DNA of 64,000 bases, taken from the NCBI RefSeq assembly GCF_010093595.1, contig NW_022985440.1:1674325-1738324 (forward strand), in the 5' to 3' direction. The position numbers and the translations under genes were made by a program. The notes beneath the pieces are model-generated. The model searched no databases. It was given only the letters and a program-made list of their open reading frames with translations, and was not told the DNA's origin. Positions within the stretch are counted from its first letter, which is position 1, and every line of letters starts with the position of its first letter. Origin of the DNA: Mytilinidion resinicola. Its lineage: Eukaryota; Ascomycota; Dothideomycetes; Mytilinidiales; Mytilinidiaceae. Shown here in pieces: positions 44,890 to 55,852 of the stretch.

Positions 44890-46611
44890 GTTGACGGCAG
44901 CAGAAGCATCGAGGGAGGGCCGGTGCGCAACGGGAGTGACGGTTTCCCAGCAGAAGGGATCGAGTGTGGTGGTTGTCCCCGAGGGCCTGGTCGATGGGAT
45001 TAGAAGCCACCGCCTTTGCCGACTCGGCGGGCTCTGGTCCACACATCAGGCACCTCCCCAATCACCACCACGCGCCGCCCAAGCTGCAGTCGTGCTGACG
45101 ACCCCGAGTGGTGGGCTTTAACTTCGCTTTGGGCTCAGATCATCCCCGTTAATGGAGTAGTGCAAGGTTGGAAAGTGCAGAATTTTCTGTTTGCTTGTCA
45201 CTGTCAGTTTTCAGCATGTTCTGCCGGCTTTGGAGCTGGCTGATCGGGCCATCTGATAGAACGGACTGCTGCGAGTCCAGCAGCGCTGCTTTCATCCTCA
45301 TACCGTCAATAGTCGTGGAGATATCAAGCAGCGAAGTGTTGCGGGCTTCTGCCAATCTCAACTCTCAACTTTACGGCCGCGCCATGCGACGACAAACCTC
45401 CCCAATGAAGATTCCCGCTCACCCACCGCTCACCGACCTTGTCTCTCCCCTGCCCAGCGACATGCGCTGATCGCTGTGTTGTCTGACACATAGATCCTCG
45501 GGCTCCCTGCTCCACGTTCCTCGTTGCGAAGACGCTGACAGCTGAGTACAGAGGACACGAGAAGCAAGAGTAAAGCTGCCCAATGGAAAACATTACCATC
45601 ATCACGCCGGTTGGGCACTGCTGCATTCTCCGGGTCAATTTCCGGAGACATTGTAAGCCATCCGGCGGCACAGCAGGTCTGACCCACCTGCGTGACGCTG
45701 CCTCGGAGGATCCGCCATCGTGGCATCGGAGTGTTGGTGGCTGATTTTGAGAGCAGGGAGTGGTTTCCAGCGCATAAGGTCTTGGACCCCTCACTCCACA
45801 CTGGTCCACATTTTTTGAGTTATTCTCCAATCTCAGATAGTCGGGATATCTTCCATCAAATGCTCGCAACCTATAAAGGTAACAACGTACCTAGTCTCGA
45901 AATCGACGTCTAAGTACTTCAAAGCAAGAGGAGGAATATACGGATCGAGAGAGAGGCTTCTTGTGGTCTGTATCCTCCTGCAAGTCGTTATCTTGTCATT
46001 ATCTTCCCCTGCATCAAGGCTTCGCTGCATCTGGAGGCCTAGACTCCGACGTGACAGGATTCATGGCCCCAACCATCAGCCACATGCACTCCGTGAGTCG
46101 ATTGGGATCCTCCTGCCACGTACCAGGACATCAATATCAGGGCAGAACGGTTTTAGTTGTTCAAAACCGCCGTTCAGATTTGCTTCTATACTCGTGGCAG
46201 ACAGGTGTACACAGGAGACAGCTTGCCGTAGAATTGGAATGCCACCTTTTCTATGCCCTGCGTGCCGCTCCAAGGGGTTCCTAGGTAAGAAGGTATATCT
46301 CTCGCTAAAAGGTCAGACCTACCCATCTTGGAACCGATAGACGTGCCCACCTCTTCGTAGTCTCACTCCCATCACTGATTCGTCCACCACCTTCCTCGTC
46401 CTATGCCACACAGTTCATATCTTCTTTGTATCCATCGAGAGCTGCATCACATTGCATCATTTGTTATTTCAATTCGTAACGAGACCGTGAGGTATGAGAG
46501 AATGTCATTGGTTTCATCACTTTTCATGCTAGCCTCGGTCCCATCTCCGTCAAAACAAAGGAAACAGTCATCTCATGATAAGCTCGGCTCATCGATGCCC
46601 ATATCAACAGC
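44890..46611. other. Long intergenic region
   Basis: About 1.7 kb. Open frames on both strands, for example 45801-45430 minus with a hydrophobic stretch (WAALLLLLVSSVLSC), lack support. Nothing assignable seen. Confidence 0.4.
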
Positions 46612-47303
46612 TCAAACAGCCGCGCCGTGGCTTGCATGTCCACCCTTGACTCCGGCCTCCTTGGCGGCCTCAGAGCCCTTGGTGAAGGTTCCGTCGGGGT
46701 TGCGGTCGGCATGCTCAGTCTGCTTCTAGTCAACAGCATATTCAAGTCATGGGACCATCACACTTACTGCATGATATTCGTGGGCCGCATGGCCTCCCTT
46801 GATGCCAGCCTCTCGTGCGGCTTCGCTTCCCTTGGTGAAGGTTCCATCGGGGTTGCGGTCGGGATGCTCAGTCTACCTCTTATCAGGAACAGATTCTTGT
46901 ATGGGTTTTTTCTATACTTACTGCATGGTGGGCTGCGTGTCGACCCTTGATGCCAGCCTCTCCAGCAGCCTCGCTGCCCTTGGCGAAGGTGCCATCGGCA
47001 TTGCGATCGGGGTGAGTAGCACCATCGTTGACATGGCTGAGGTGGCCGCCTTGGGCTCCGAGTTCTTTGGCAAGCTCGCTACCCTTGGTGAAGGTTCCAT
47101 CGGGGTTGCGGTCTGGGTGCGACTTTTCACGCAGGTCAGCATCTACACAGTCGCATGAAGGACCACGCAGGTTGATAGTGTTCACTCACTTCAGTGTCGG
47201 TGCCCTTTCCGCCATGGCTGGCCCGACCACCCATAGCAGCAATCTCGCGGACCTCCTCGGTCGGGCGGTTCGCAAAGTTGGCCGGGTTCGTGTTTTCAGT
47301 CAT
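46612..47303 (-). CDS. Con-10/KGG-repeat stress protein
   Basis: Small hydrophilic protein of the Con-10/KGG repeat family, related to conidiation-specific protein 10 of Neurospora and to bacterial general-stress KGG proteins. It is thought to protect cells during desiccation and sporulation. Four exons, 47303-47190, 47122-46922, 46866-46768 and 46713-46612, encode 171 residues. After the opening REIAAMGGRASHGGKG module, the unit HPDRNPDGTFTKGSEAA followed by EAGIKGGHAAH is repeated four times (one copy is HADRNPDG). All introns are phase 0 and lie exactly between units. The last two introns also resemble each other at their ends (gtaagt ... gactgag). Length depends on repeat number. No signal peptide. 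It diverges from UNG1 across 418 bp. Confidence 0.9.
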
Positions 47304-47721
47304 CTTAATTGGTTCGGAGGAGTTTTGCAGTGTAATGTAGAGTTTGATATTGGGTTGTGGTTGAATAGAACGAGGACACACTGCGCTGTAGTGAGGTCTT
47401 ATGTACTTGCACTCTCACCTCTGAGGTCATCGGGGTTCATAGCTTTCGCCAGCAAACAAACGCCCATGCCGCCTGCCTGTCGCCTGTTTACCGTCCGTGC
47501 TATTCTCCATTTCCAGCGACTGTGACGTAACCGGCATGGCGCGTCAGCACGTTTCTTCGCGACGTTCACGCGAGTGGGGGCCGAAAGCTGGGGCTGCCGC
47601 CTAGAAACAGCACGGGCCGGCACTTAATCCCCGACCACGTTTAAAGCGCGTCGCCGCCCGCGTCTCCTCTTTCCCCAACCATCCCCCCATTCCAATTGGA
47701 ACTTCCCCCTACTCTGCCATC
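47304..47721. other. Divergent promoter, Con-10-like and UNG1
   Basis: A 418-bp gap between two start codons pointing away from each other. No ORF of note. Confidence 0.45.
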
Positions 47722-48792
47722 ATGTCCCTCAAGCGCAAGGCAGCAGAACTCGCCACCGACGCGAAGAAGGCAAAGACCGCTGGCCAGGGGAGCATCACGT
47801 CTTTCTTCGGCGCGCCCAAGCCCAACCCAACGAAGGCTGCCGCTGCTCCACCCAAGTTCAACAAAGCTGCATGGGTTGAGAAACTCACCGATGAGCAGAA
47901 GGAGCTGTTGAAGCTGGAGATTGACACGCTCGATGAGAGCTGGCTTGCTCAGCTGAAGGATGAGATTGTCAAGGATGACTTCCTGGACCTGAAGCGTTTC
48001 TTGAAGAAGGAGGTTGCGAGTGGAACCGTATATCCTCCCATGAAAGACGTGTATAGCTGGTACGACTTCCACTTCTTCGTCGATTTCTCTTCTCTCTGCA
48101 GCCTAGCTTGGCCACTAGCTTTGCATCTTCAATTGCTGATCATATCTCACGTAGGTCCCGTCACACACCACTCCACACCGTCAAGGCCGTCATTCTCGGT
48201 CAGGACCCCTACCACGGTCCCAATCAAGCTCATGGCCTCTGCTTCTCTGTCCGGCCGCCTACGCCGGCTCCTCCATCCCTGAAGAACATGTACAAGGCCC
48301 TCACGAAGGACTACCCAGACTTCAAGCCACCGCCCAAGAACTCCGGTTTGCTGACCCCTTGGGCGGACCATGGCGTGCTGCTGCTCAACACTGTCCTGAC
48401 TGTGCGTCGAGGTGACGCCAACTCTCACAAGGGGAGGGGATGGGAGGCATTGACGTCCAAAGTCATCGAGACAGTGTCCAGAGTGAGGAGCAATGGCGTG
48501 GTGTTCCTTTGCTGGGGCAATTCGGCGGCAGCCAGCGTGTCAAAGGTCAACTCAACGAAGCACTATATTCTCAAGAGTGTCCATCCCAGCCCGCTCAGCG
48601 CGTCGAAAGGTTTCGTAAGTAACATCACCTTCCAGATGCTACGGTTACCAATATTCGAATTGGGCTAACATATTGACCTAGTTCGATTGCGGTCACTTCA
48701 AGAAGACGAATGAATGGCTGGTCAAGCGCTACGGAGAGGGCTCAGAGATCGACTGGAATCTCGACGTTGACCCTGAAGTAGCGGGTGTCTAG
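47722..48792 (+). CDS. UNG1: Uracil-DNA glycosylase
   Basis: Family 1 uracil-DNA glycosylase that removes uracil from DNA to start base excision repair in nucleus and mitochondria. Three exons, 47722-48059, 48155-48614 and 48682-48792, give about 302 residues. The catalytic motif GQDPYHGPNQAHGL (water-activating Asp), the uracil-contact segment LLLNTVLTVR, the FLCWGNSA strand and the minor-groove motif SVHPSPLSA with the catalytic His are all present. The N-terminus has a basic nuclear signal (KRK) and a PCNA-interaction box QGSITSFF at about residues 22-29. The intron at 48060-48154 falls just before the SRHTPL stretch, and the intron at 48615-48681 splits GF-FDCGHF. All catalytic residues are intact. 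Confidence 0.95.
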
Positions 48793-50106
48793 TTTGGAGA
48801 TGTTTCATCTTCCTAATGCTATAGCAAGGCGTTTAGTCACACAGACCTCACTGAGTATGGCAGGCGATAGGCGGTATTCGGAGTTTGGGTTTTTGATCAA
48901 ACCACGATAGGTCTCTTTGGTTTCTCTCATAATTGATATGGCGTTGCCAAAATAGCGTAGGTGCTGCGAGATAAGGCCAGAAGCTTATGGTCAAGAAATT
49001 CGAGTGGATTCTTCCTTTCACCTCTGCAGTCATCATCACGTGCCGTGGAATATAGTACGAGAGTACGATTGCTAATCTAGAAGGTTTACAAGCGTGACAC
49101 GACACTGCTTTATTCGGAATGCAAGGGACATAATCAGCTCTTGCCAAGATCGCGCTTTGACAAGTCTCTGAAATAGGTGGCTGATCTCCGTATCAGTATG
49201 GTCAAATCTGAGTACCGAAGGTGATATGCAAGGACGTCGAAGTGCTACTACTTGTCCTTGTACCGCCGCTGAAGCAAAGCAGAACAACAGGTACAACATC
49301 ACGGTCCATTTGGTACCTAGAAGCCAATGATGAAAGCTGATGATTCCGTTTTCCTATTCTCATTACCCTTTCGCCTCATTTCGTCGCCTGTTTCCGAATC
49401 TTCGTGCCACCTAAATCTCAATGAATCCGGGGAACGACTCCAGCCCGCATCTTCACTCTCAAGCAATACGATCGGGATCCATGCATAAAGCAGCACAGTC
49501 CATATTTCATTACTTCTCATCACATCCGAGCTCTCCAAAAAGACGCCATTCTAACCCCTTCTCGACTTCCAAGACGTCCGCGCTCGGGCACAGCAGGTAG
49601 ATATCACAGACTCTATGACTGCCTCGAACTCACCGGCTTCTTTTGCATGCAATGCGTTCTTGTTTCTTTCCATCAATCAGAGACGCGTTTAGTGGGAGTG
49701 TATATTTGGCTAAACAGGAGGAACGTTCGATGTCCTAGGTCAAATCAACGATGATGCTGCTCTCACTACTTTTGTTAAGAAACGCATCACTGCTTGGGAT
49801 CCTTTGACGAAAATCCAGAATTTGGGCGCGGTGCAATTTATCGACGTGCGAGCCTTGGGCATTGATTGGGATAAAAGGGGAACTCCTGCACGTGAACTAT
49901 CAACAACCACTCATTCTTCATGAAAAGATTTTGAAAAACGACTTGATACATCTACGAACAATATCGATACACACCCCGTCCAAACCAAAAAGAAAAACGA
50001 CTGCGTCAGAGATGGAACATCGAGATCTTGATGTACAACCCTGCATCTACCTCCTCGATACCAGAACCTCCCCTTGCCCCCTCAAAACACCTCCTCAAAC
50101 CCCGCC
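48793..50106. other. Intergenic, no gene seen
   Basis: About 1.3 kb between UNG1 and the basic Lys/Ala/Pro-rich gene (convergent 3' ends). Small ORFs only. The plus-strand frame from 49862 is the antisense shadow of the following gene. Confidence 0.45.
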
Positions 50107-51117
50107 TCACCTCGTCATCCTCCTCCCCGTATTACTCGGATTACTCCCCGCCCTACTCGGCAGATCCGACCTCCGCGACAGCACCGACGACCCCTGGCTC
50201 TCCCCCTCTCCCTCACTCTCATCACTCTCATCCGCTAGATACACCGTCACCTTCTTCGCGGCCTTCGTCGCCAGATCCTTCTTCGGCTTAACCCCCTTCT
50301 TCGGCACCGCCTCCCCCTTCTTCGCCGGCCTCGTCGTCGTCTTCGTCTTAGCCGCAGCCGCCTTCGGCTTCGCCCCCACCGCCGTCTTCGGCTTCGGCTT
50401 CGGCGCCGGCACAACCGTCCCTTCGAACCTCTCGAACCGCCGTCCCGCGCGCGCTCCCCGCCCGGCCACTAGAGCATTGTGAGCGGCTGCTGCGTCGGCG
50501 TCCTCCTGCGCTTTGCGCGCCACTTCGGCGGCGGCGTTGGCGCGGCGCGTCGCGGCGCTCTTCTCGGCGGGGGTGAGGCGGCGGCGGGCGGGGGCGGGTT
50601 TGGCGACGCGGTTGGTGGCGGCGGTGGTGGTGGGTGCTTTGGGTTTTGATTTCGTGGCGGGTTTGGGTTTGGTAGTAGCTTTGGGTTTAGCAGCGGGTTT
50701 TGCTTTGGTAGCGGGTTTGGGTTTGGATTGTGGTTTCGCTGTGGCTTTGGCTGTTGGTTTGGCAGCCAGCTTGGCCTTCGTCTTCTTTGGAGGCGGAGGT
50801 GGAGGCGCATCCTCCTCCTCATCGGGCTGAGAGGGCGGAGCGCCGAAAGGCCTGGTCTTTTTACGTTTGCGGGCACCATCTGTAATGTAGCTTTTGCGGA
50901 TGCCGTCGCTGTGTCTCTTGATGGCCTTTTTGCCGCCGCCGGGGATGGTGAGCTGAGGCGTGAGGCGTCTTCTTTTGGGTGCGGGTGGCGTCGTTGTCTT
51001 AGAGGTTGTCGACCTCTTGGAGGTTGTCGTCGACCTGCGGGTTGACGTCGTCTTGGGGGATGGCGTCGTCTTCCCCTTCTTGGCGGCGGCGCCTTTGCCC
51101 TTTTGCTTGGGTGGCAT
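50107..51117 (-). CDS. Basic Lys/Ala/Pro-rich nuclear protein
   Basis: Single exon, 336 residues, very basic. It starts MPPKQKGKGAAAKKGK and has Ser/Thr/Lys-rich segments, a PAPKRRRL motif that could be a nuclear signal, and a segment RHSDGIRKSYITDGARKRKK. A low-complexity region of about 60 residues is made of short Lys-Pro-Ala-Thr units (for example KPKPATK, KPKATTK). A helical, Ala-rich stretch follows (AEKSAATRRANAAAEVARKA), then an RGARAGRRFERFEG segment and an acidic patch DESDESEGEGES near the end. The composition resembles linker-histone tails or chromatin proteins, but no winged-helix domain is seen, so it is not a canonical H1. Function unknown; probably DNA-binding by charge. Confidence 0.72.
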   Translation of the reverse strand: MPPKQKGKGAAAKKGKTTPSPKTTSTRRSTTTSKRSTTSKTTTPPAPKRRRLTPQLTIPGGGKKAIKRHSDGIRKSYITDGARKRKKTRPFGAPPSQPDEEEDAPPPPPPKKTKAKLAAKPTAKATAKPQSKPKPATKAKPAAKPKATTKPKPATKSKPKAPTTTAATNRVAKPAPARRRLTPAEKSAATRRANAAAEVARKAQEDADAAAAHNALVAGRGARAGRRFERFEGTVVPAPKPKPKTAVGAKPKAAAAKTKTTTRPAKKGEAVPKKGVKPKKDLATKAAKKVTVYLADESDESEGEGESQGSSVLSRRSDLPSRAGSNPSNTGRRMTR

Positions 51118-52089
51118 GATGGTTCAGGGGTATTGTGGTCAGGTTTTTGGGTTTAGAGAGTGTGTGACGTAGATGAGACCGGTCACTGGACTGAAGAGTG
51201 ATAAAAGCGTACGAATATGACCGTCTGCTTATTCCCAAATCAGAAATCTTGCAGACGGCTAAACAACAGAAAAAGGAGGACGGCCGGAAACAAGGCCATT
51301 GCGCGTTAAATAGACCGCTTGGTTGCTTGATGGCCGCATGCGGAACGAAGGGTGCGCAGTTTGCGGACAAAGAACAGAATGGAACTCGATTGAGGCTGTT
51401 AGGCGAGGAAGAAAGGAAGGGTAGACTCTTTGATCTGGAACGGTCTCTTTGAGAAGCAGTTCTGATTTTCGTCAGCTGATGCAATGTTCGAGGTATCTTT
51501 GTTGGCCATTTTAGTGTCCATGGCTGGTCTCTTTGTGTTGACTACCTGCCGAATTTTCAGGGGTTGAGACGCGCCCCGGATGTTGTGAGAATCGATGTTT
51601 TGACAACAGAGGCTTTCTGTAGTCCGGTTAGATATGGTTGGCATGCGGGAGCGGAATGCGCACCAAAGATTGCGTAACACTCGCTTATATTCATCGACCT
51701 AGAGCTCGTGTGCTATTGATCTGATCCTAGATACGTGCTCGGTGAGACGAAAAATAGAACGTAGTATGTCTTGCTTCCGCGATACAATGTCCGCACATGA
51801 AAAGTGATCACATGCCGCAGAACGAAAGAATATGAGTAGACTTGATAGTGGCCGCTATAGGCCAAATGGGTATAGACAGCTAACAATGCAGAACTTGTGA
51901 CCCGTTAGAGTCATTGAATAGGAATTACCTCTTTCACCCCGCCGTGCCGCCAGGTTAGGACCGCTATATCCACCCCACCCCCGGGCCTATTTCCAGGCCA
52001 GAAATATCAGAAAGTAAACATACCCCAAACGCCGGTGAACCGCAGTCCGCTTCGTGAATGCATAAGATGTGAAAGAGCCCAACCATGGA
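51118..52089. other. Intergenic, no gene seen
   Basis: About 970 bp between the basic protein gene and EXO1. No ORF with recognisable features. Confidence 0.45.
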
Positions 52090-54514
52090 TCAATTCGCCG
52101 TGAAAGCAAATCTGCCGAGATCTAGGAAAGGTTTTCGGAGTGGCGAACCATCGCTCTCCTCTGCCTCGCTGTCAGGAACGATGTAGTCTTCGCTGCCTTT
52201 TAGTTGTGCCGATCCTGTCATCCGCGCAGTATCGGTGGCTAGAGATTCATCATAAACTATGGGATCACTCCTGGGGACCACAATTTCGGCTTCCATGGCA
52301 GACCACGCAGAGTCCTCTAGTTCCGGGAGCGAATCGTCCTCGACCTCCTCCGATGTGCAGGCTTTGGCAAACGAGTCAACGATACGCTCTTCAACCAATG
52401 GCTCAGCCTGTTTCAATGACTGTGGAGAAGGCCTGGCAGCTCCTTTTCTATTCTTGATCGAAGAACGTCCAGAAGTTTTCCGTGAGCGAGGGCTCAGTCT
52501 AGAGGGCTGTACCATTGAGAGTGGCATCGGGGCCGAGAGGTTTCGGGCAGCACTCTTTCTCGGAGATGACCTCGGTCTAGGAATCTTCGATGCGCGTGGA
52601 ACATTCGTATCGGGTGGCTTTTGGTATGAGAACTTGGACTTCAGTTGCTGCATCTCTGCAGACAGATGCGCACTGAAGGACGATACCTCCTTTTGATCGT
52701 CAATCGCAGCCGGGCTACCATAAGAAGTCGCAGGCGTGATCACACCTGCAGTCTCCTGTGACTCAACCCCTGTACTCTTAGAAGCTATGGTGGATTGCGA
52801 AGCCCCGCTGGCAGAAGTCTGCGAGTCGTCCGTGAAGATTGGCACCTTTTTCTTTGTTTTGGGTTGGAAGTCATCGAAACCAGGTAGCTCGGCCATTGCT
52901 TCCTCTATCGAATCATCAGACCATGGTTCGATGCCCGCTTGCTTGCTTTTAATCTTTGCCTGTGACGGCCTGACAGAAGGGCTAGGCTCGGCAGAAGCAA
53001 AGAACCTACTCCGGCCGGACTCAACCCGAGCAGAGGCTTCGCCAGGCGTAGGATCATCGCACAGCCTCTGGCGTTTCGAGGTGCGCGGCGCAGGCGCTCC
53101 TCCAGTCCAAGATTCCGAGATTGTTCTGCGAGATGGTTGTGGCGCTGTGGAGGGGAATGAGGCCGTACGGAGAGGCTGCGATGGTGCAGCAGAGGCAGAC
53201 CACGGCCTTGAAGGCCGCTGAATCAGCCTCTGCTGGCTTGGAGATGGTGTGAAAAGGTTTATGTCTAGTTCCGCAAGTGGTGTTCGCTTTGGTTTGAAGA
53301 ACGTGTCAATCGGTTTGGAACCTTTGAGGTCCGGGGTTTGCACCGTGCTCTGCTTTCGCGAGGATGGCACAAGGGGTATGAACGGTGTCCGAACGCCAGC
53401 CTCTACGACGATTGGCTTTTTGGTATGAGGGTTGAGGTCGCCTGATGAGACTCCACGAGCAAGGTTTGGTGGTACATGTCGTCCGATATATGGTAAGTCT
53501 TCGATCTGGACGCCTGGTTCGGGGTCCATGAAATTGACGACCTGCTTCAAGAGGGGGCAGAACACCCATTGATACAAGAAAGTGTTTTCCGCTTGGGTAA
53601 ATGAGTCCAGATAGTCCGCTGGAACCTTGAATTTACCATCGAACTGGATAGCGCGAATAAGACGATCGATGGTCTTGTACTTTCGGAGAAGCCGATATGC
53701 TGTCTTCAGGCCCATCTTGTCGATATTGCTAAGATAGTCACAGCCACTGAGGATTGCCATGCACCTGAACTCTTTATCCGTCCAGCCAACAAAACTGACT
53801 TCTCTACATGCGGTGAAATCATTGCGGTTGATCATGACACAATCCCCGTACTGGTCCAGTTTCGTCAACAAACACTTGGCACCGAACACCAGGAGGTCGG
53901 AGTCTTCAGACAGAATTCCTTGGATGAGATCTTTTCGTTCCAGGTAGACGAGTTGGGAGTCGGCTTCGTATGGTGCGACAACATACTGGATGTTATGGCG
54001 CTTCAGTTCCTCGATGAACATGCGCGCCATTTCCGGGGTGACATCAACGGCCTTCTGCAGCTCCAGATGTGCTTGGGATGTTTTGCCCAGTTTGAGAAGT
54101 TCCAAGCCGGCTCGTTTGCTCTCCTTTCGCCGGGCTGCGCGCTCTTTCTCCGTTCCCGACTTGCTTGGGAGATAATCCCCGTCGAAGACAATATACGGTA
54201 TAATGCCAAAATGGACGAGCATTCGCACGCGACTCATGGCGAACTCGACATATCTGGTAAAATATGAGTAACTGGTTAGACCGAGACGTGTGTATGTGTA
54301 TGCGTACTTAGTCGTGGGCTTGCCGAGCGCTAGATCTATTGCGCAAGCAACAGTCCCTCTGTGGAGCCATCCATAGGCATCGACTCCGATTGTCTGGCCC
54401 GAAAACTTCTTGAGGTTGCAAGGTTTGTGGATTGATTTGAGAAGGGGGAGGAGGCCTACAATCCATCAGTGGAAACCCTACGCTTTGGGGAATATAAGTA
54501 CCGGAAATGCCCAT
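52090..54514 (-). CDS. EXO1: Exonuclease 1 (XPG/FEN family)
   Basis: 5'-3' exonuclease and flap endonuclease of mismatch repair, double-strand-break resection and telomere processing in the nucleus. Three exons, 54514-54502 (only 13 coding nt), 54455-54308 and 54253-52090, give about 774 residues. The spliced N-terminus reads MGISG then GLLPLLKSIHKP, with the XPG N-region ending at FDGDYLPSK. The XPG I-region has the metal ligands in APYEADSQL and SEDSDLLVFG. The helix-hairpin-helix part (LSGCDYLSNIDKMGLKTAY) follows. The C-terminal half from about residue 340 is a long disordered Ser/Pro-rich region, as in all EXO1 proteins, where MMR partners bind. Divergent with TMA16; the start codons are 296 bp apart. 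Confidence 0.95.
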
Positions 54515-54810
54515 GTTGACAGCTAAAGGGAGGTGAAGGCCTCAAACACCGGCGGATTCTAGATGCTACAGCTTCATCACGCACGAAGAGCTCTAGTAAG
54601 GTGTACGAGAGCAAAAGGGAAAGAAAAGGAAGAGCAGTGTTGGAGAAACTTTGTGGGACATGCGGAGGATGTTGGAGATGCCTGGGTTCGACGCGCTCGA
54701 CGCGATCCCCGGTGCCAAGGCCAGCCTCGTGCTCGGCCACATTTCTCGGTTTTCCCCGCTAATATTTTTTTGAGCGGAACATTCACTAGACTCGACACCT
54801 CACGACCACA
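54515..54810. promoter_or_regulatory. Shared EXO1/TMA16 divergent promoter
   Basis: 296 bp between two start codons pointing away from each other, so both promoters must lie here or overlap the 5' ends. No individual element was identified with confidence. Confidence 0.5.
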
Positions 54811-55404
54811 ATGCCTGGAAAAGGCCTTCAAAAGGTGCAGAAACAGATCGCGAAGAAGAAGGGTCGCAACACCGTGCTTCATGAGCACAGCCGCGACACC
54901 CAGCGACTGCAGCGAGCAAGTGCCCGTGATGACAAGATTATCAGACTCACATCCTTGAGAAACAAGCAGAACCGGCCGTATGGTGCGTATTCTGGAGCGA
55001 TTGCCTCTTCTATAAACGATACCAACTAAAATTCTCTAGTGGACAGAATCAACTTTATCAAAACTGAAGTTGGCGACAAGACGACCCTTTCATACGCAGA
55101 AATCCATGCTATCATCGAGAAATTCTTGCGCCGAGATGACGACGAATTAGCGACACTGCAGGCTGAGCGTCGTCCGGGGCGCCCATCAAGTAATAGAGAG
55201 GTGCAATTGAAGGAGAGGCAGAAACTGGAGATGCGCGAGTACGATTCGGGATTCTGGATGCCAGACCTGGAGGACGCCGCCAATGTCAAGCTTCTGAAGG
55301 ATTGGGAGGGGCAGTGGGTGGGCTTGAACACGATGAAGTTCGTTAGGCTAGAGAAGAAGGGTACCAGACACGAGTCCAGTTATCCACCCAAGGGTCAATC
55401 TTGA
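54811..55404 (+). CDS. TMA16: Translation machinery-associated protein 16
   Basis: TMA16-family protein associated with pre-60S ribosomes/translation machinery. Two exons, 54811-54982 and 55040-55404, give 178 residues. The N-terminus MPGKGLQKVQKQIAKKKG is basic. The conserved block runs through VLHEHSRDTQRLQRASARDD and ends NKQNRPYVDRINFI, which is completed only by splicing. The C-terminal half keeps EFWMPDL-like GFWMPDL and the WEGQWVGLNTMKFVRL end. The length is close to the yeast protein. The 57-bp intron has a GT...AG pair. No membrane segment. Confidence 0.9.
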
Positions 55405-55852
55405 GCAACAATGTGGCCACATTCCGGTCAATAACAGAGCCCAACGCGCCCAGCACACTGCTCGGGTCGTTGGATTTCGAAAACGGTAGGAAGGAAGGGA
55501 CGAAAAGGGCACTGCGCCTAGGATTGTAAGGCATCCCGCGAGCGCTGTGATTGCACTATCAGTGCTGCGAAGACAGCAGGGGTCACATAATAATCGAGGG
55601 CGGTGAGATGAGAAGAGTGGAACTGCGCTTTTGCGAGTATTTTGGAGAATCTATGGTCATGGATACCACATTCTCGCCTCCTCAAGACTTCAAGCAACGA
55701 CACACGCCCCTCGAGCCAACCCATCTCACAACTGATGTACACGGCCGCATTACGCCCCAGAAGTCAAGCCTCCGTAGAAACATCTGGAGTAGTTACAAAT
55801 AATACAGAGAAGGAGAATTACTCCCGACTACGAATTCTTAGCTAGCTAGCAT
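55405..55852. other. Intergenic, convergent 3' flanks
   Basis: About 450 bp between TMA16 and MAM33. Small ORFs only. Confidence 0.45.

Noticed and set aside
45430..45801. Minus-strand ORF with a hydrophobic stretch
   Set aside because: Single hydrophobic run without codon or domain support; flanking frames are equally open.
49862..50482. Plus-strand ORF of 206 codons
   Set aside because: Covers the antisense of the basic Lys/Ala/Pro-rich gene; no domain, and the hydrophobic run mirrors Lys/Ala codons.
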